From Protula sp. h YS-2021 (lineage: Eukaryota; Annelida; Polychaeta; Sabellida; Serpulidae): 64,000 nt of DNA. A model generated the notes under the pieces. That model searched no databases, was not told the origin of the DNA, and worked only from the letters and a program-made list of their open reading frames with translations. Below are positions 11,323 to 21,689 of this stretch, piece after piece (the first letter of the stretch is position 1; each line of letters starts with the position of its first letter). The translations under genes were made by a program, and so were the position numbers. The stretch covers positions 28,458,116 to 28,522,115 of the forward strand of contig OX457026.1 in assembly GCA_949752745.1 (NCBI GenBank), written 5' to 3'.

Positions 11323-12555
11323 GTTTCAGATTTTAATCAGACTATTGGAGATATATATATACTAACTTCGGTTTTAATCTCTAACATGAACCCCGCTAAT
11401 GAACGGACAATCATTGTAGATTCTGGCACAGTACAGCTGCGTACACCATAGCAACGGACTGTGCACTAGGCAACGAGACAATGCTCCCACCGGCAGGCGA
11501 TTCGGTATATAACTGGCCGCAGGACCTTGTCCAGCCAACACTGGTTATCCTACTCTATGTATCCGAAGAAGAGAGGGACCGGAGACTGTCGATGCGTCAA
11601 GATAGCGGAGGTCCCAACATAACACCAGAAGAGAAAAGCATGGCAGAGGATGCGCTTTTTCGAAAGAGGTAATTTTTCAACGCAGGGCAAAACAAATCAA
11701 ATGCCCGTGGGTATTGTACCTACTGCGGAAGTGACGACATTACAAAGGTTAATTTTGATAAAATGTGGATTTGGTAGAAGGCCGCATGGGAAATATTAAT
11801 ATAAAATTTAAAATCAGTCGGACCGGATCTGTGTGAGAAGCAGCATTGTTGGTGTTTTTAGTAAATTTATCTGCTGAAATATTCTGTCTTTTGTGGGGCT
11901 TGAACTCACAAACTGACTCGCTTGTGCTCGAATGTGCTATCCCTGCGCTGAACTCCTCTGTGATTTTGCATTTTTTAAAATTTTTTTTGGGATATCGGCG
12001 TTTTTGGCATTATTTTGGACAAATCGACAAACAAAACATGCAAGCCTGTGGAAAAATGTCTGGGAAAATTCAAAGTGGATTGGACCTGATTTGTACAGTT
12101 GCTAACTGGTGACATTTTCCACGCGGCTGGAAAAACAGGAACAAAGACTTATTCTTAAACTGTTACACACTTGACAAGGACAAGTGTTTCACAATGGTTC
12201 CGTGATCTTTCTACCTAAATGAAATGAACTCCAAATTCTGGTTGTTTTGTGTGCATTTCTCTATGTTTAGCAGTGATTACTAAACTATCAAAAAAGAAGA
12301 TTTTGCCCAAAATTTTATTAACGTTTATGACCGAAAGTATCTCTGAATTGTGTACTCAAGACTACTTACTTAATACACAAGCAAGTTATGATACTTAACA
12401 TCCAGTTTCTTTGATATATGCTTTTTCGTTTCAGAATCACAGAGGCATACAAAAGAATGGAAGGAATGCGAGAAGTATGCGCAGACGGTACCGAAGAAAA
12501 TGTCCTCAAACAAGTCTTAAAGGAACTGGAAACTGTCGGGATCTCTATGCAATAA
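6923..12555 (+). CDS. CMPK2: CMPK2-type UMP-CMP/thymidylate kinase, six visible exons
   Basis: Exons 6923-7217, 8465-8741, 9486-9615, 10330-10531, 11420-11668 and 12435-12555 join with agreeing phases (1,2,0,1,2,2) and AG/GT borders to give 423 residues plus stop. The C-terminal half is a thymidylate-kinase-fold domain. It has a P-loop EGLDGTGKST near residue 226, an SPPKELLDIRQAF stretch, LVGNYMVSKEI, then the DRFWHSTAAY catalytic segment, a Tyr-x-Trp-Pro motif and a Glu/Arg-rich LID. The ~190-residue N-terminal region is the CMPK2-specific part. Vertebrate CMPK2 is about 450 aa and mitochondrial, so roughly 30 residues with the targeting peptide are missing. The family phosphorylates UMP, CMP and their deoxy forms, and in vertebrates it is interferon-induced and paired with viperin. 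No viperin gene is seen here. No frameshift is visible, so the gene looks functional. Confidence 0.88.
7553..8029. mobile_element. AT-rich MITE, copy B, in a CMPK2 intron
   Basis: The ends TATGGAATTCCGTTTT and AAAACGGCATTCCATA are near-perfect inverted repeats. They are flanked by AATTCC on both sides (7547-7552 and 8030-8035), a likely target-site duplication. The 477-bp interior consists of GATATCAAGAATTAATTTT-like palindromic words. It is the best preserved of three copies and has no ORF. Confidence 0.85.
8465..8741 (+). CDS. CMPK2: CMPK2 visible exon 2
   Basis: The acceptor is TTTCTAACAG at 8464 and the donor AAA/GTAAGC. The exon encodes a YKKGVLIPLRDTSALDTFHEI segment and ends in HSIDEVLKSLHK, phase 0. 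An acceptor further upstream (8350) would put a TGA in frame and was rejected. A poly-A tract and an (AAAT)n run follow in the intron. Confidence 0.8.
8785..8904. repeat. A-rich tract and (AAAT)n
   Basis: An almost pure A run (8785-8824) with single G interruptions is followed by AAAT tetramers at 8876-8903, inside a CMPK2 intron. Confidence 0.85.
9486..9615 (+). CDS. CMPK2: CMPK2 visible exon 3 (start of kinase domain, first half of P-loop)
   Basis: The acceptor is TGTTCACAG and the donor ACAG/GTAAAC. The exon encodes LLGRPDLKPPKPFIVVEGLD and then Gly-Thr plus the first base of the next glycine codon. The intron therefore cuts the P-loop between GLDGT and GKST (phase 1). Confidence 0.88.
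10330..10531 (+). CDS. CMPK2: CMPK2 visible exon 4 (P-loop lysine to DR motif)
   Basis: Starts with GA, completing the P-loop glycine, then Lys-Ser-Thr. It continues through LAEVLGASQLQSPPKELLDI and FRRLYYLVGNYMVSKEI to IIMD plus two bases of the catalytic Arg codon. The donor is CAG/GTAGGC. Confidence 0.9.
11105..11319. repeat. (GA)n with GACAGATA interruptions
   Basis: Purine-rich microsatellite of about 215 bp in a CMPK2 intron. The last 70 bp are pure GA. The unit GACAGATAGAGATAGAGA occurs in two slightly different copies (near 11136 and 11228), so the tract expanded by local duplication. Confidence 0.9.
11420..11668 (+). CDS. CMPK2: CMPK2 visible exon 5 (substrate region and LID)
   Basis: The first base completes the Arg of the DR motif. 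FWHSTAAYTIAT follows, then a LPPAGDSVYNWPQDL segment, a hydrophobic strand (LVILLYVS) and the charged LID around SEEERDRRLSMR. It ends in DALFRK plus two bases, with donor AGAG/GTAATT. Confidence 0.9.
12435..12555 (+). CDS. CMPK2: CMPK2 terminal exon
   Basis: The acceptor is CTTTTTCGTTTCAG. The exon encodes ITEAYKRMEGMREVCADGT, then a Val/Leu-rich helix, ending with TAA at 12553-12555. No AATAAA was found close downstream, so the transcript end is not placed. Confidence 0.88.
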
Positions 12556-13285
12556 CTCCCCACCCGCCCCAACCACATACACCCAACCCACCTCCCGGGT
12601 TAAGTCCATTGTTTGAAGCATTAGAAAAACTGCCACCCGAAACTGTTTTTATGTATAAGGTGCGCTAAATCTGTAATTTACAGTTATACCTGGCCAGAGA
12701 TTATTTCACACATTTTGAGACATGCGAGGGGGGGGGGGGGGGCAGGGGGCGGTATGTAAATTCGCAGTGCCGCAGTCTTCAATGTGGCTCCCTTACTGGA
12801 TACCGGTGCGTGGGCGATAATATGAGGTTGTGCAATAGAATGTCATGCAAATATTACACCAGGTTTAACTTGTCCAAATCTTCAATTTGAATTGAACAAA
12901 ACCATTTTTTCTTCAAAAATGTGGGAATCTTCTGTTTGTTTACGATGATAACGACAAGTCCAAAAACAGAACTGAAAGCACCAATTTTTTTTTAAATCGC
13001 CAAAACTCCAATTTTTATCGGACCACCAAAAAACTTGGCGTGCATCAAGCTACGGTCATGTGAGTAAGCTTTGCAAAATATCAGACAAAACGGCTTACGC
13101 ATTTAAGAGGATGAGTGGTAATGGACAGACAGACAGACTTACGGAAGGACAGAGCCCAATCCATAAACCCACTTCGGGACATAAAGCCCCGGTTAGCGCC
13201 TAATAAGCGATTGAAGAGATGCCCGGAATAGGCGGATTTCTTCAGTAGAGTGTTCTCCGGCCAAGGCGGACCGTAGGGGGAGAGG
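12556..13285. other. No gene seen
   Basis: Includes the 3' flank of the kinase gene, a G run at 12727-12742 and AT-rich filler. The words at 12960-13030 (TCGCCAAAACTCC, GGACCACCAAAAAA) resemble the degenerate repeat at 23.5-24.4 kb. Confidence 0.5.
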
Positions 13286-13289
13286 GGAT

Positions 13290-13740
13290 GGGGTGGGGGT
13301 GGTGGTGTTTGATAATAGGCCTCAAACAAATCAACTGCATGTTGCAAAAGCTATTGTTCAGAATGGATACTTGCCAACACATGAGGAAGGCGGTGGAGAG
13401 AGGTATGTGGGCGATATCGATAGACTTGTCGGGCGTATACTTCCACACCGCCGAGTTACTTCAAGTGCTCTATGCCTTCAGGTCGGACGCAAACGGCACT
13501 GGTACGAAGCGCTTCCGTTCGGCCTGTCGCTGGCCCCGTGGGTGTTCAGCAAGGCGATGCAACCGCTGCAGGTGTGTGACCGTCGACTTCTGATACTGTT
13601 GTTTCAGTACCTGGAGGCCTGGCATAACGCAGGTCAAAACATAGAGCAAGTGGGCAAGCAAACCCTACTTCTTATAGACAAGGGCATAGAACTCAGGTTT
13701 CTCGTGAATTTGTTGTCTGGCGGTCGATCGGCCGGCAGGG
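13290..13740 (+). pseudogene. DIRS-type reverse transcriptase fragment
   Basis: One frame gives MWAISIDLSGVYFHT (RT motif A; usual consensus SIDLKDAYFHI). After a frameshift near 13475 a second frame gives HWYEALPFGLSLAPWVFSKA (motif B). A worn FQYLEAW follows where DIRS elements have YLDDW. The catalytic aspartates of the YLDD box are therefore lost. RNase H and recombinase parts are not seen. This is a dead fragment of a DIRS-like element, distinct from the minus-strand piece at 17.6-18.2 kb. Confidence 0.78.
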
Positions 13741-14485
13741 TGATCGGCTCGGAATGCAGAAAAAGCACTGAAGATGACATATTAAAGGGAAATTGTATCT
13801 CAAATGTTTTCGACCTGCACCTTATTTTTATGCACGTATCATTTGAAATGCTTACAAATACTTATTAATAATAAAATAATTTTATATTTTAAAAATTTGA
13901 AAAATCTGTTCGAAGTTTTGAATTAGTTTCGGCCTTTCTTCGTCACCCTTACGAGAATCACTTTTCAAAACTACATTGATAAATGCAAAGAGATCCTGGT
14001 TGAGATTTAAAAGTGGCAAATTGTCTAAAACCATGTCACTGACCACCAAGTTTTTTCTTTAGAAAAGCAAAATAAAAACCTTTAACTTATTTACCCAACT
14101 TTAGAACAAATGTCAACATGCCAGTACGTGATGCTTCTTCACCAGTCTTAAGTTGTGGAAATTTGTGTTGTGCTAAGTGTTCCCGCTTGCGAAGCAAGAG
14201 GTAGTATCGAAGCCCAGTGACGATCCAATTTTTCTGTGTCTCGGTCGCTAGCCTTGGCAGGCTACATTTATACATCTGCTGCTACAAGAGTGACGGTTGT
14301 GTATAAATATAATGCTATACTAAATCTAGTCATCTGGCAGAGATTCAATAATGCAGATATTATGGGCACACTGTAAACCATGTATGGTTAGGCTGTAAGA
14401 AATGATGTAAAGCGTAACGAAAACAGAAATATGTTGCTTCTTATTTGGTTTATCATAATCCTGGATAGTTACAGATAATGCAAAG

Positions 14486-14486
<1 letters not shown>
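13741..14486. other. No gene seen
   Basis: AT-rich DNA without domains, repeats or splice-bordered frames that I can defend. Confidence 0.5.
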
Positions 14487-14488
<2 letters not shown>

Positions 14489-14556
<68 letters not shown>

Positions 14557-14562
14557 TATATG

Positions 14563-14632
<70 letters not shown>
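14489..14632. repeat. (TA)n followed by (TG)n
   Basis: About 110 bp of TA dinucleotides with CATA and TGTA interruptions runs directly into about 36 bp of TG. All frames stay open through it, so apparent ORFs here are artefacts. Confidence 0.95.
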
Positions 14633-14638
<6 letters not shown>

Positions 14639-14788
14639 TTGGTTCATAAACACACAGCTGAGCATGTTTCTTCGACGGCTGATATGTTTAACAAACCACT
14701 CGACTGTTAGGGCTAGTGTATGTTATGTTGTGTTTGTACGTAACTTTTGTTCTTTGTATAAGACATTTTGTGTGACTTTCTCAATTAT

Positions 14789-15953
14789 AGGTCATATGAC
14801 ACCGATCTATAGGTGATATGACCCCCATCTGTAGATGATATGACCCCCATCTGTAGGTGATATGACCCCCATCTATAGGTGATATGACCCCCATCTGTAG
14901 GTGATATGACCCCCATCTATAGCTGATATGACCCCCATCTATAGGTGATATGACCCCTATCTATAGGTGATATGACCTACATCTGTAGATGATATGACCC
15001 CCATCTATAGGCGATATGACCTCCATCTGTAGGTGATATGACCCCCATCTATAGCTGATATGACCCCCATCTATAGGTGATATGACCCCCATCTATAGGT
15101 GATATGACCCCCATCTGTAGGTGATATGACCCCCATCTATAGGTGATATGACCTCCATCTGTAGGTGATATGACCCCCATCTATAGGTGATATGACCTCC
15201 ATCTGTAGGTGATATGACCCCCATCTATGGGTGATATGACCTCCATCTGTAGGTGATATGACCCCCATCTATAGGTGATATGACCTCCATCTGTAGGCGA
15301 TATAACCCCCATCTATAGGTGATTTGACCCCCATCTATAGGTGATATGACCCCCATCTATAGGTGATATGACCCCCATCTGTAGGTGATATGACCCCCAT
15401 CTATAGGTGATATGAACTCCATCTGTAGGTGATATGACCCCCATCTATAGGTGATATGACCCCCATCTATAGGTGATATGACCCCCATCTATAGGTGATA
15501 TGACCCCCATCTGTAGGTGATATGACCCCCATCTATAAGTGATATGACCTCCATCTGTAGGTGATATGACCCCCATCTATAGGTGATATGACTTCCATCT
15601 GTAGGTGATATGACCCCCATCTATAGCTGATATGACCCCCATCTATAGGTGATATGAACCCCATCTATAGGTGATATGACCCCCATCTGTAGGTGATATG
15701 ACCCCCATCTATAGGTGATATGACCTCCATCTGTAGGTGATATGACCCCCATCTATAGGTGATATGACCTCCATCTGTAGGTGATATGACCCCCATCTAT
15801 AGGTGATATGACCTCCATCTGTAGGTGATATGACCCCCATCTATAGGTGATATGACCTCCATCTGTAGGCGATATGACCCCCATCTATAGGTGATTTGAC
15901 CCCCATCTATAGGTGATATGACCTCCATCTGTAGGTGATATGATCCCCATCTC
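14789..15953. repeat. 22-bp minisatellite, about 53 units
   Basis: The core GTGATATGACCCCCATCTA plus TAG or GTAG repeats with a 22-bp period for 1.16 kb. Units alternate between CTATAG/GACCCCC and CTGTAG/GACCTCC types over long stretches (15130-15300, 15700-15870), so a 44-bp dimer was also amplified. Homogeneity is high, with mostly single-base variants. Confidence 0.97.
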
Positions 15954-17589
15954 ATTCCAGTCCTACTTTGTTCTTGTAAAGTTTTTGTATAAAGACCTGC
16001 TTCTTCTATTTTTAAGAAAATAATAGAAATATCCATATTTATACCATAACAAGTATTAAAACCAAGATTCTACGACTGTTCACAGGTAACTTGCGCTACA
16101 TGGTATTTCAGGACACAGTCTGACGTATGTCAATTTTCAGCAATTTGACTAGCATTTGCATTTCTGCTAATGGTATGACATGTTATTAATATGACACTGA
16201 ATTATGTATGTTTTCTTACTTTTATTGCACAGTCGCATGGCTACTTCAGAGGTATTTTAGGTGCTGAGTTTGTTTCATATGAAAATTTAATTATGTCACA
16301 ATGTTCCATATTATGGCTCCAACAGTGAAACATTTGCATAAGTTCAACTGCCGCGGGAGGGATGCAGTGCTGGACTTAAAGATATGTACTTGGATGGCCG
16401 CATTGTGGCGATGGGAAGTTTTTGAGTTGACGCCTGAGAAAGATAAAAAGTCACTGTTGTCCCATATATAGTGCTTTAATAGATGTGGCAGACATACAGC
16501 TGGTCAAGAATGCAATGGGACTTGAAGCAGAAGGGAAAAAAATATAACATGTGTTATTCATGAGACATATGGGTTCGTTAAGTGCAATAACGACTCAAAT
16601 GTTAAGTGTGAAATATGCAAGGTCAGCTGCACAGTCACACATTTAACCGACTGCCTGGGTCCGTGTAGCATCACCAGGAACTCTGTCGGTGAGATGCCCG
16701 TCTCGCCCACGAGGCGCTGTATGAAAAACTTCATCATTCAACCCAATGGCTATGCTTCTACGGCCATCTCCAACTGTTGGCACGACCTGTGAGGTCTGTG
16801 CCGCTACGAGTACTGTGTCTCCTTTTGTCTGCGGAGACTTACACTGCAGCGGGTTAAAACTGGCCTTAGCCTCAGGCCTTGACATGACTGGTGATACAGT
16901 AATCAGTCACATAAACTTCCCTTATAGGTAACAGCTTTGTTTTCAACACTACAGAGACTGTAATTGCACAAAATCATTGAAATGCTTAATAAAAAAATGA
17001 CACTTTGGTATTCTTAAATTTACTTCCTTTTCCAACATTAATTAAAAACCTGTAGGAGATTGACTAGAATATCCTCAGTCATTCGTTTAGACTGACTGAA
17101 CAGACGTAATGATAAAATTCATTGAATTAATGAACATTTCTCTACAGGGAGCCGTTATGGTCCCTGGGACTTGTTAGTGCTCTGCTGTCTCAGGGCTGCA
17201 TCGTCGTCTGGTACTTGTTTGATCAGCCGTGAGGCAGAAGGGTCGCTCACAACCGCGGTGTTCTATTTTAAAACAACTCCGTGTCTCGAACATGTCTTAA
17301 CTATGACTGTTATTTTTCCCTTGCTTAATATAAAGTCGAAATCGGTTGTAAGAAGGGGTATCCTTCTTGGTATTGTTGTTCATTTTCTTGATTTAAAGTT
17401 GTTGTTGCTCCCGTTACGGCCTATGAGCGTTTCCTTTCTGTTTGCCCTTGCCCTTGAATTTGGGCTGTATGTGACATTTTCATTTTTGCTGAGGGGGATC
17501 TTCCCTGCTGTAATGCCTATCTTTCCTGGCTTTGAAAGGGTCTGTAGTGGCGACAGCCTAGTGGGACCGTCTTCTCCGTTGCGACGAGG
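15954..17589. other. No gene recognised
   Basis: AT-rich. A Cys-containing frame around 16570-16660 (CNNDSNVKCEICKVSC) is suggestive of a zinc-binding stretch but is short and interrupted. The long + frame at 17171-17707 is the shadow of the minus-strand DIRS remnant. Confidence 0.4.
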
Positions 17590-18175
17590 AGACCTAACAG
17601 GGACTCCATGGTTTGCAATCTTTTCTTTTTATTTGATGGGTGACTCTTATGGATTCAGCTATTTTCTGACAGCGTTCTGCTGTGGGAAAAGCCCTTGCTC
17701 TCGTTAGATCCCATTTATCGCCGAGAAAGGTGATCCCTTGCTTGGGGATCATTTCTGAAATCTACGAGGTTCACCACTAAACCTACCTGTAACGCTTTGC
17801 GTACTGAGGTCATCGTCTGGGTTTTGGTTATTTCCCTGCTTTGATGTGCAAAGAACCAATCGTCTAGATCTTGGAAGACTAGCATCCGTAGGCCCATGAT
17901 TCTAGCACTTTCATGATCTTGGAGAGTACGTATGGGGCTGTAGCTAGATCAAAAGGGAGTGCCAGAAACCAAAAGCGTTTCTTCCCCATTTTGAATCCCA
18001 GAAAGTTCCTGGCCGAGTGATGAAGGAGAATGTTGAGGTAGGCATCGGATAGGTCTATAGAAGTACCCCAGATCCCGGACTGTAGTGACCCTTTGATTAC
18101 CTGGGTAAATGTCCTAACTGGAGCGTAGGGGTTCCCAAGACGGTGTGACCGACCCAACATGGGAAAATGGTCCTC
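17590..18175 (-). pseudogene. DIRS-type reverse transcriptase/RNase H fragment
   Basis: Read right to left: RLGNPYAPVRTFTQVIKG; motif A as GTSIDLSDAYLNI; motif B as FWFLALPFDLATAPYVLSKI; a frameshift near 17890; then MLVFQDLDDWFFAH, the DLDDW catalytic box of DIRS elements. Downstream (17650-17715) a FLGDKWDLTRARAFP-like segment matches the start of the RNase H-like region. The two aspartates of the active site are present, but the frame is broken, so the copy is inactive. Gag and recombinase parts are not visible nearby. Confidence 0.82.
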
Positions 18176-19376
18176 TGGGCGTCAAAGGGCCCTAGAATGC
18201 GTCAAAAGTGGCTCTTTTCGTCTCAGCTACTGCCAGAATGGCAGAACTTGCTCTGGCAAAGCTGAGTCGTGGAAACTGGAGTAAAGCTTAAGCAAAGACT
18301 GGCCATTTCTGCGATGAGAGTCGGCTGGATAAAGCTTGGAGTCTATGCAGGCACAGCAGCTTGTAAAGATCCTACTCCTAAACGAAATGTGCAGGAACCA
18401 GTAGATTCCTCGATATGGTAGCTTCTTGTGAAGAAAGAGGCACACTTCTCGGGACTGGTAAGATGTGACCGTGTCGTGTAAACTCACCTTCTACCAGACC
18501 GAAGTTCCAAGTGCTGAATGTACTTTGCTGAACTTAATTTATCCAAATTACAGAAATTGATAAATTAGTCCTATATTCAGCTTAAACACATTACTGTTAA
18601 ATCACATCGCACCTTTTACTGACTCCCAAAAATTGCGCAGCACGCAGAATGGCGTGTTGTTTGTAACACCACATTAAAAGGAATTACCTAACTAGACAAT
18701 GACGTAGCAGACGAGGTTTCCCTCGCTCTCATTGGTCGATGGATGGAAGGTGGGATAGATGCTTTCGAGCTGTAACCAAAAGTTCTTTTTTCTAAGTTGC
18801 GTGGTAATCTAGACCGGAAGGGAACTCATTAAAAGTGGAGATAAGCGAATTCAAAGCTTTTGCGAAGTAAAAATGTTTTTATCTTTTAATATTGGGAGTT
18901 TTAACGGTAACATAGTCGCAAATTACACTTGTTTGTTTGTATGTTTTACCGAAGTCTTATCAAGGGTCTGATTAAAGAAGGTGCTTTGTTTGTGTGATTT
19001 TACTTATTTGTTCTACTTATGACGTGGCGAATTTGAGAATTTTGATCGCGATATTTGTAGAAAGATACACATGCGCAAGAGAAACAGGAAATGTATTCCA
19101 GCATGATCTCAAAATCAAATAAATTTCAATGTCATTAACACTTATTTTATTAGTCCTCCGCAGCAGCGTAGCGCGAAGCGGGAGACTACAGTATTCGGGT
19201 TTATCCGTCCGTCTCTCTGTGTGTCGATACTTCACGTACATGAATTTGTGTAATCTGTATCTGAAACATGGCGCGAATAAAGCCGCTATGCCTCTGTTAA
19301 AATGTTTCCTACCAATTGGAGATGTGCAAGAAGTATTTTGCGTGTCGATACGTCCACCTGTTCGTCAGTTCAAGAC
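18176..19376. other. No gene seen
   Basis: The left part (to about 18500) continues the minus-strand DIRS remnant without recognisable motifs. The rest is AT-rich, with a dispersed repeat head near 19150 (GCAGCGTAGCGCGAAGCGG). Confidence 0.4.
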
Positions 19377-19512
19377 TATAGGAACAAAATCAACCCTGTT
19401 GAACGGAAACAGTTTCCTGGGACTTTGGCTTGGGCCATAACCGTAAACAAACCTCAAGGCAGCACCTACACAAAAATGGTCGGAAACCTAAAAAAACCAG
19501 GAGTGCTCCTAT
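19377..19512 (+). pseudogene. Pif1-like helicase fragment (Helitron-type)
   Basis: The frame reads ERKQFPGTLAWAITVNKPQG followed by STYTKMV. Pif1 and Helitron helicases carry the conserved C-terminal motif 'R.QFPL.LAWA.TIHK.QG.T', and the match is residue-by-residue apart from ordinary drift. Nothing of the Walker motifs or Rep domain is seen nearby. A polymorphic host Pif1 pseudogene is the alternative. Confidence 0.65.
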
Positions 19513-20909
19513 CCAGCAGGGAATAGTCTGCACCATGCTAAGTTGAGTAACATCAAAGCAAGAACTAGAACTGCATTTCGCAAGCGCAATCTTCAACACT
19601 TGACAAACATTGAAAGTTAAAAATACTTCTTAGAACGGCTTATTATTTCTTGAATAACATGAAGTTTTTTTAGAAGTCTCATAGTCCGTAATACAACTAA
19701 GTTCAGAGCTTATGGCGCAGCATGTATGCGGCTTATAAAGTTCATCTGCTTGGTTATATTGGCTCATCGGCTTTATTGACTGAACGGACTAGCACTATTT
19801 TTCTCCGCAGGCAGAGCTCGCGTAGCGCCCATGAGCTGCTTGTTTTGCTTAACCGTTACTTTGCTTTTTTATGTGCTATATTTATGCTAAAATCAGCTGT
19901 GTTCACATGGCGTTTTAAGCATGGAAACGAAATTGTAGACGAAGAAAGGCGGGATGTACACCCTCAGATCAAGTTCTACGTAAGTACAAAGTTTTGTGGT
20001 CCTAGGGCCTGTAATTTCAGATAAGAAGCTGAGACAAAAAATGAATTTTACTGTCAAGAAAAAATTCAAATTCATATAAGCCCTGATCAAGTAAAAGACT
20101 TGTCAAGTGTTAATTATACACTTATAGGATTATATGAAAGTGTTAATTATAGCTTGTAGGATTTGATAGGACAATGTTAAAAGTCAACAAGAAGGCTTTG
20201 GTAGAAATGGAACAATTGAAGGAAAAGCCTTTTATTTGGAACTATGAGCCTTTCAGTTTGACCAGCTCCTGTGCATTCATATGTCATTTGAACGTTCGGC
20301 GTCTTAGATCACATGTCGCCATCCCATGCTGGAGAAATTGTATGACAAGACATAAGTTATTGGTCTTACCGAAACCCATGTAAGTGGCGAATTCAAGACA
20401 GAATTTCCCGGTAGAGTCTTTTTGAAAGGCAGTTGTCAGTTGTCATGAATTCGCAATTATAGAAAAAGAAGGAGTGCCATATGGGGGAAACACCTTTCGA
20501 CTATTTGAACGGACAGCTAAAAATTTTCACTGCATGCAGATATAACAATCAATAATTCACTGGTCGTGATGTTGGCTATTTGTGGACCTCCTGGTCCGAT
20601 ATGCGACCTTATTCTCGCTTACAAACATATTGGCCGGCCTCTGTGTGAAACGTGTCTAGTACAATCCCCCAGACAACTCCCCCCAGACAACTTTCCCGAC
20701 AATTCCCCCCCCCCCAACAATTCCCCCCGTAGCACAATTCCATCCGAGGACTATTCCTTTCCCACTTAAATTTTTTATTTTTATTTTACTTCGAATGCCA
20801 AAACAACAATAAAACAACCAGGTATCTCTCATATCTTTATTTGTAAAATACTTTAAAATCAAAAATGCAAAAGTCTTCTGTCTGGAGCGAAAGTATTTTT
20901 TTCTGCCAC
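19513..20909. other. No gene seen
   Basis: AT-rich DNA with a C-rich tract (20668-20735, runs of CCCCCC separated by AACAATT or ACAACT). No supported coding region. Confidence 0.45.
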
Positions 20910-21240
20910 TTAAGACCTGATGTTGTTGGCAATTCCACGCAAATAATCAACAAGCTGTCGGTTTTTCAAGTCGCAGCCTATTTGACGAATGCGATGCGCA
21001 GAGTCAGTGTACTGGCGACGTGGTGGCTCGGACGAGTGGCCACCCATAATTTGACCGAAGACGATGGTCGTCAGGCTGTGTTGCTTTGTTAGCTCATCCA
21101 GGAAGCGCCAAAGGTTCGGATGGCAGCACGTCATCGCCCCGAGCATTTTCCTGTGGAAGCCTTCCACGTTAGTGTTCGTTCGCGTCAGGTCGCCTTCAGT
21201 ACGAGGGTGCATATTCCATAGCTCGTGCGGGAACTTGGGT
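20910..21240 (-). pseudogene. MULE-like transposase-derived C-terminal fragment
   Basis: The minus frame from about 21235 contains PHELWNMHPRTEGDLTRTNT, NVEGFHRKMLGAM, PNLWRFLDELTKQ, a Pro-Pro-Arg-Arg-Gln-Tyr, and NRQLVDYLRGIANNI. This order is the familiar C-terminus of the MULE/FLYWCH-associated transposase-like proteins abundant in invertebrate genomes. The N-terminal DDE part is absent. The frame is intact for about 110 codons, so decay is recent or the fragment was kept by chance. Confidence 0.72.
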
Positions 21241-21249
21241 GCACCGCGA

Positions 21250-21310
21250 AGACAGAGAGTGAAAAACTCATGTAAACATGAGACAGAGAGTGAAAAACTC
21301 ATGTAAACAT
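21250..21310. repeat. 31-bp perfect direct duplication
   Basis: GACAGAGAGTGAAAAACTCA followed by TGTAAACAT occurs twice in a row with a 31-bp offset, next to the end of the MULE-like fragment. Confidence 0.9.
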
Positions 21311-21689
21311 TTCCAAGAGCTTCTATTTAAACTGCACAAAATTACAGATGATGTTGAAAGCCATTAAGAATGTCTTGCGTAATGTCAACACAGATAAAGG
21401 TCCATTCACTAAGGAAGAATATCGGAAGCCAAAAAGTAACGAAGGTAAAGAGTAAAAGAAGGTAAAGCTAGTGGACAATGTACCCACGGAGGTTTTTAAT
21501 TAAAAGGTGCGACCTTGATCATGATATTCTTTAATTCTGTAACGGTGCGCCTCTAGAAGAAGAAAGTCCTTAACAATGGTCAAATTTGATTGGGGACCTC
21601 TCAAAAGGAGAGAGCTGCAGTGGAATAAGCTTAAGCTTACAAAATCCTATAATTGATTAAAATCGATTAAAATCCTTTGAGCATACGGC

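Noticed and set aside
14326..14816. Three long frames of Tyr-Ile and Cys-Val repeats
   Set aside because: Translation of (TA)n and (TG)n; no start context or conserved sequence.
15797..16036. Minus-strand ORF of repeating Gly-Ser-Tyr-Arg-Leu peptides
   Set aside because: It is the 22-bp minisatellite read in one of its frames.
17171..17707. 178-codon + strand ORF with hydrophobic stretches resembling a membrane protein
   Set aside because: It overlaps the antisense of the DIRS RNase H region and has no homology-like pattern of its own.
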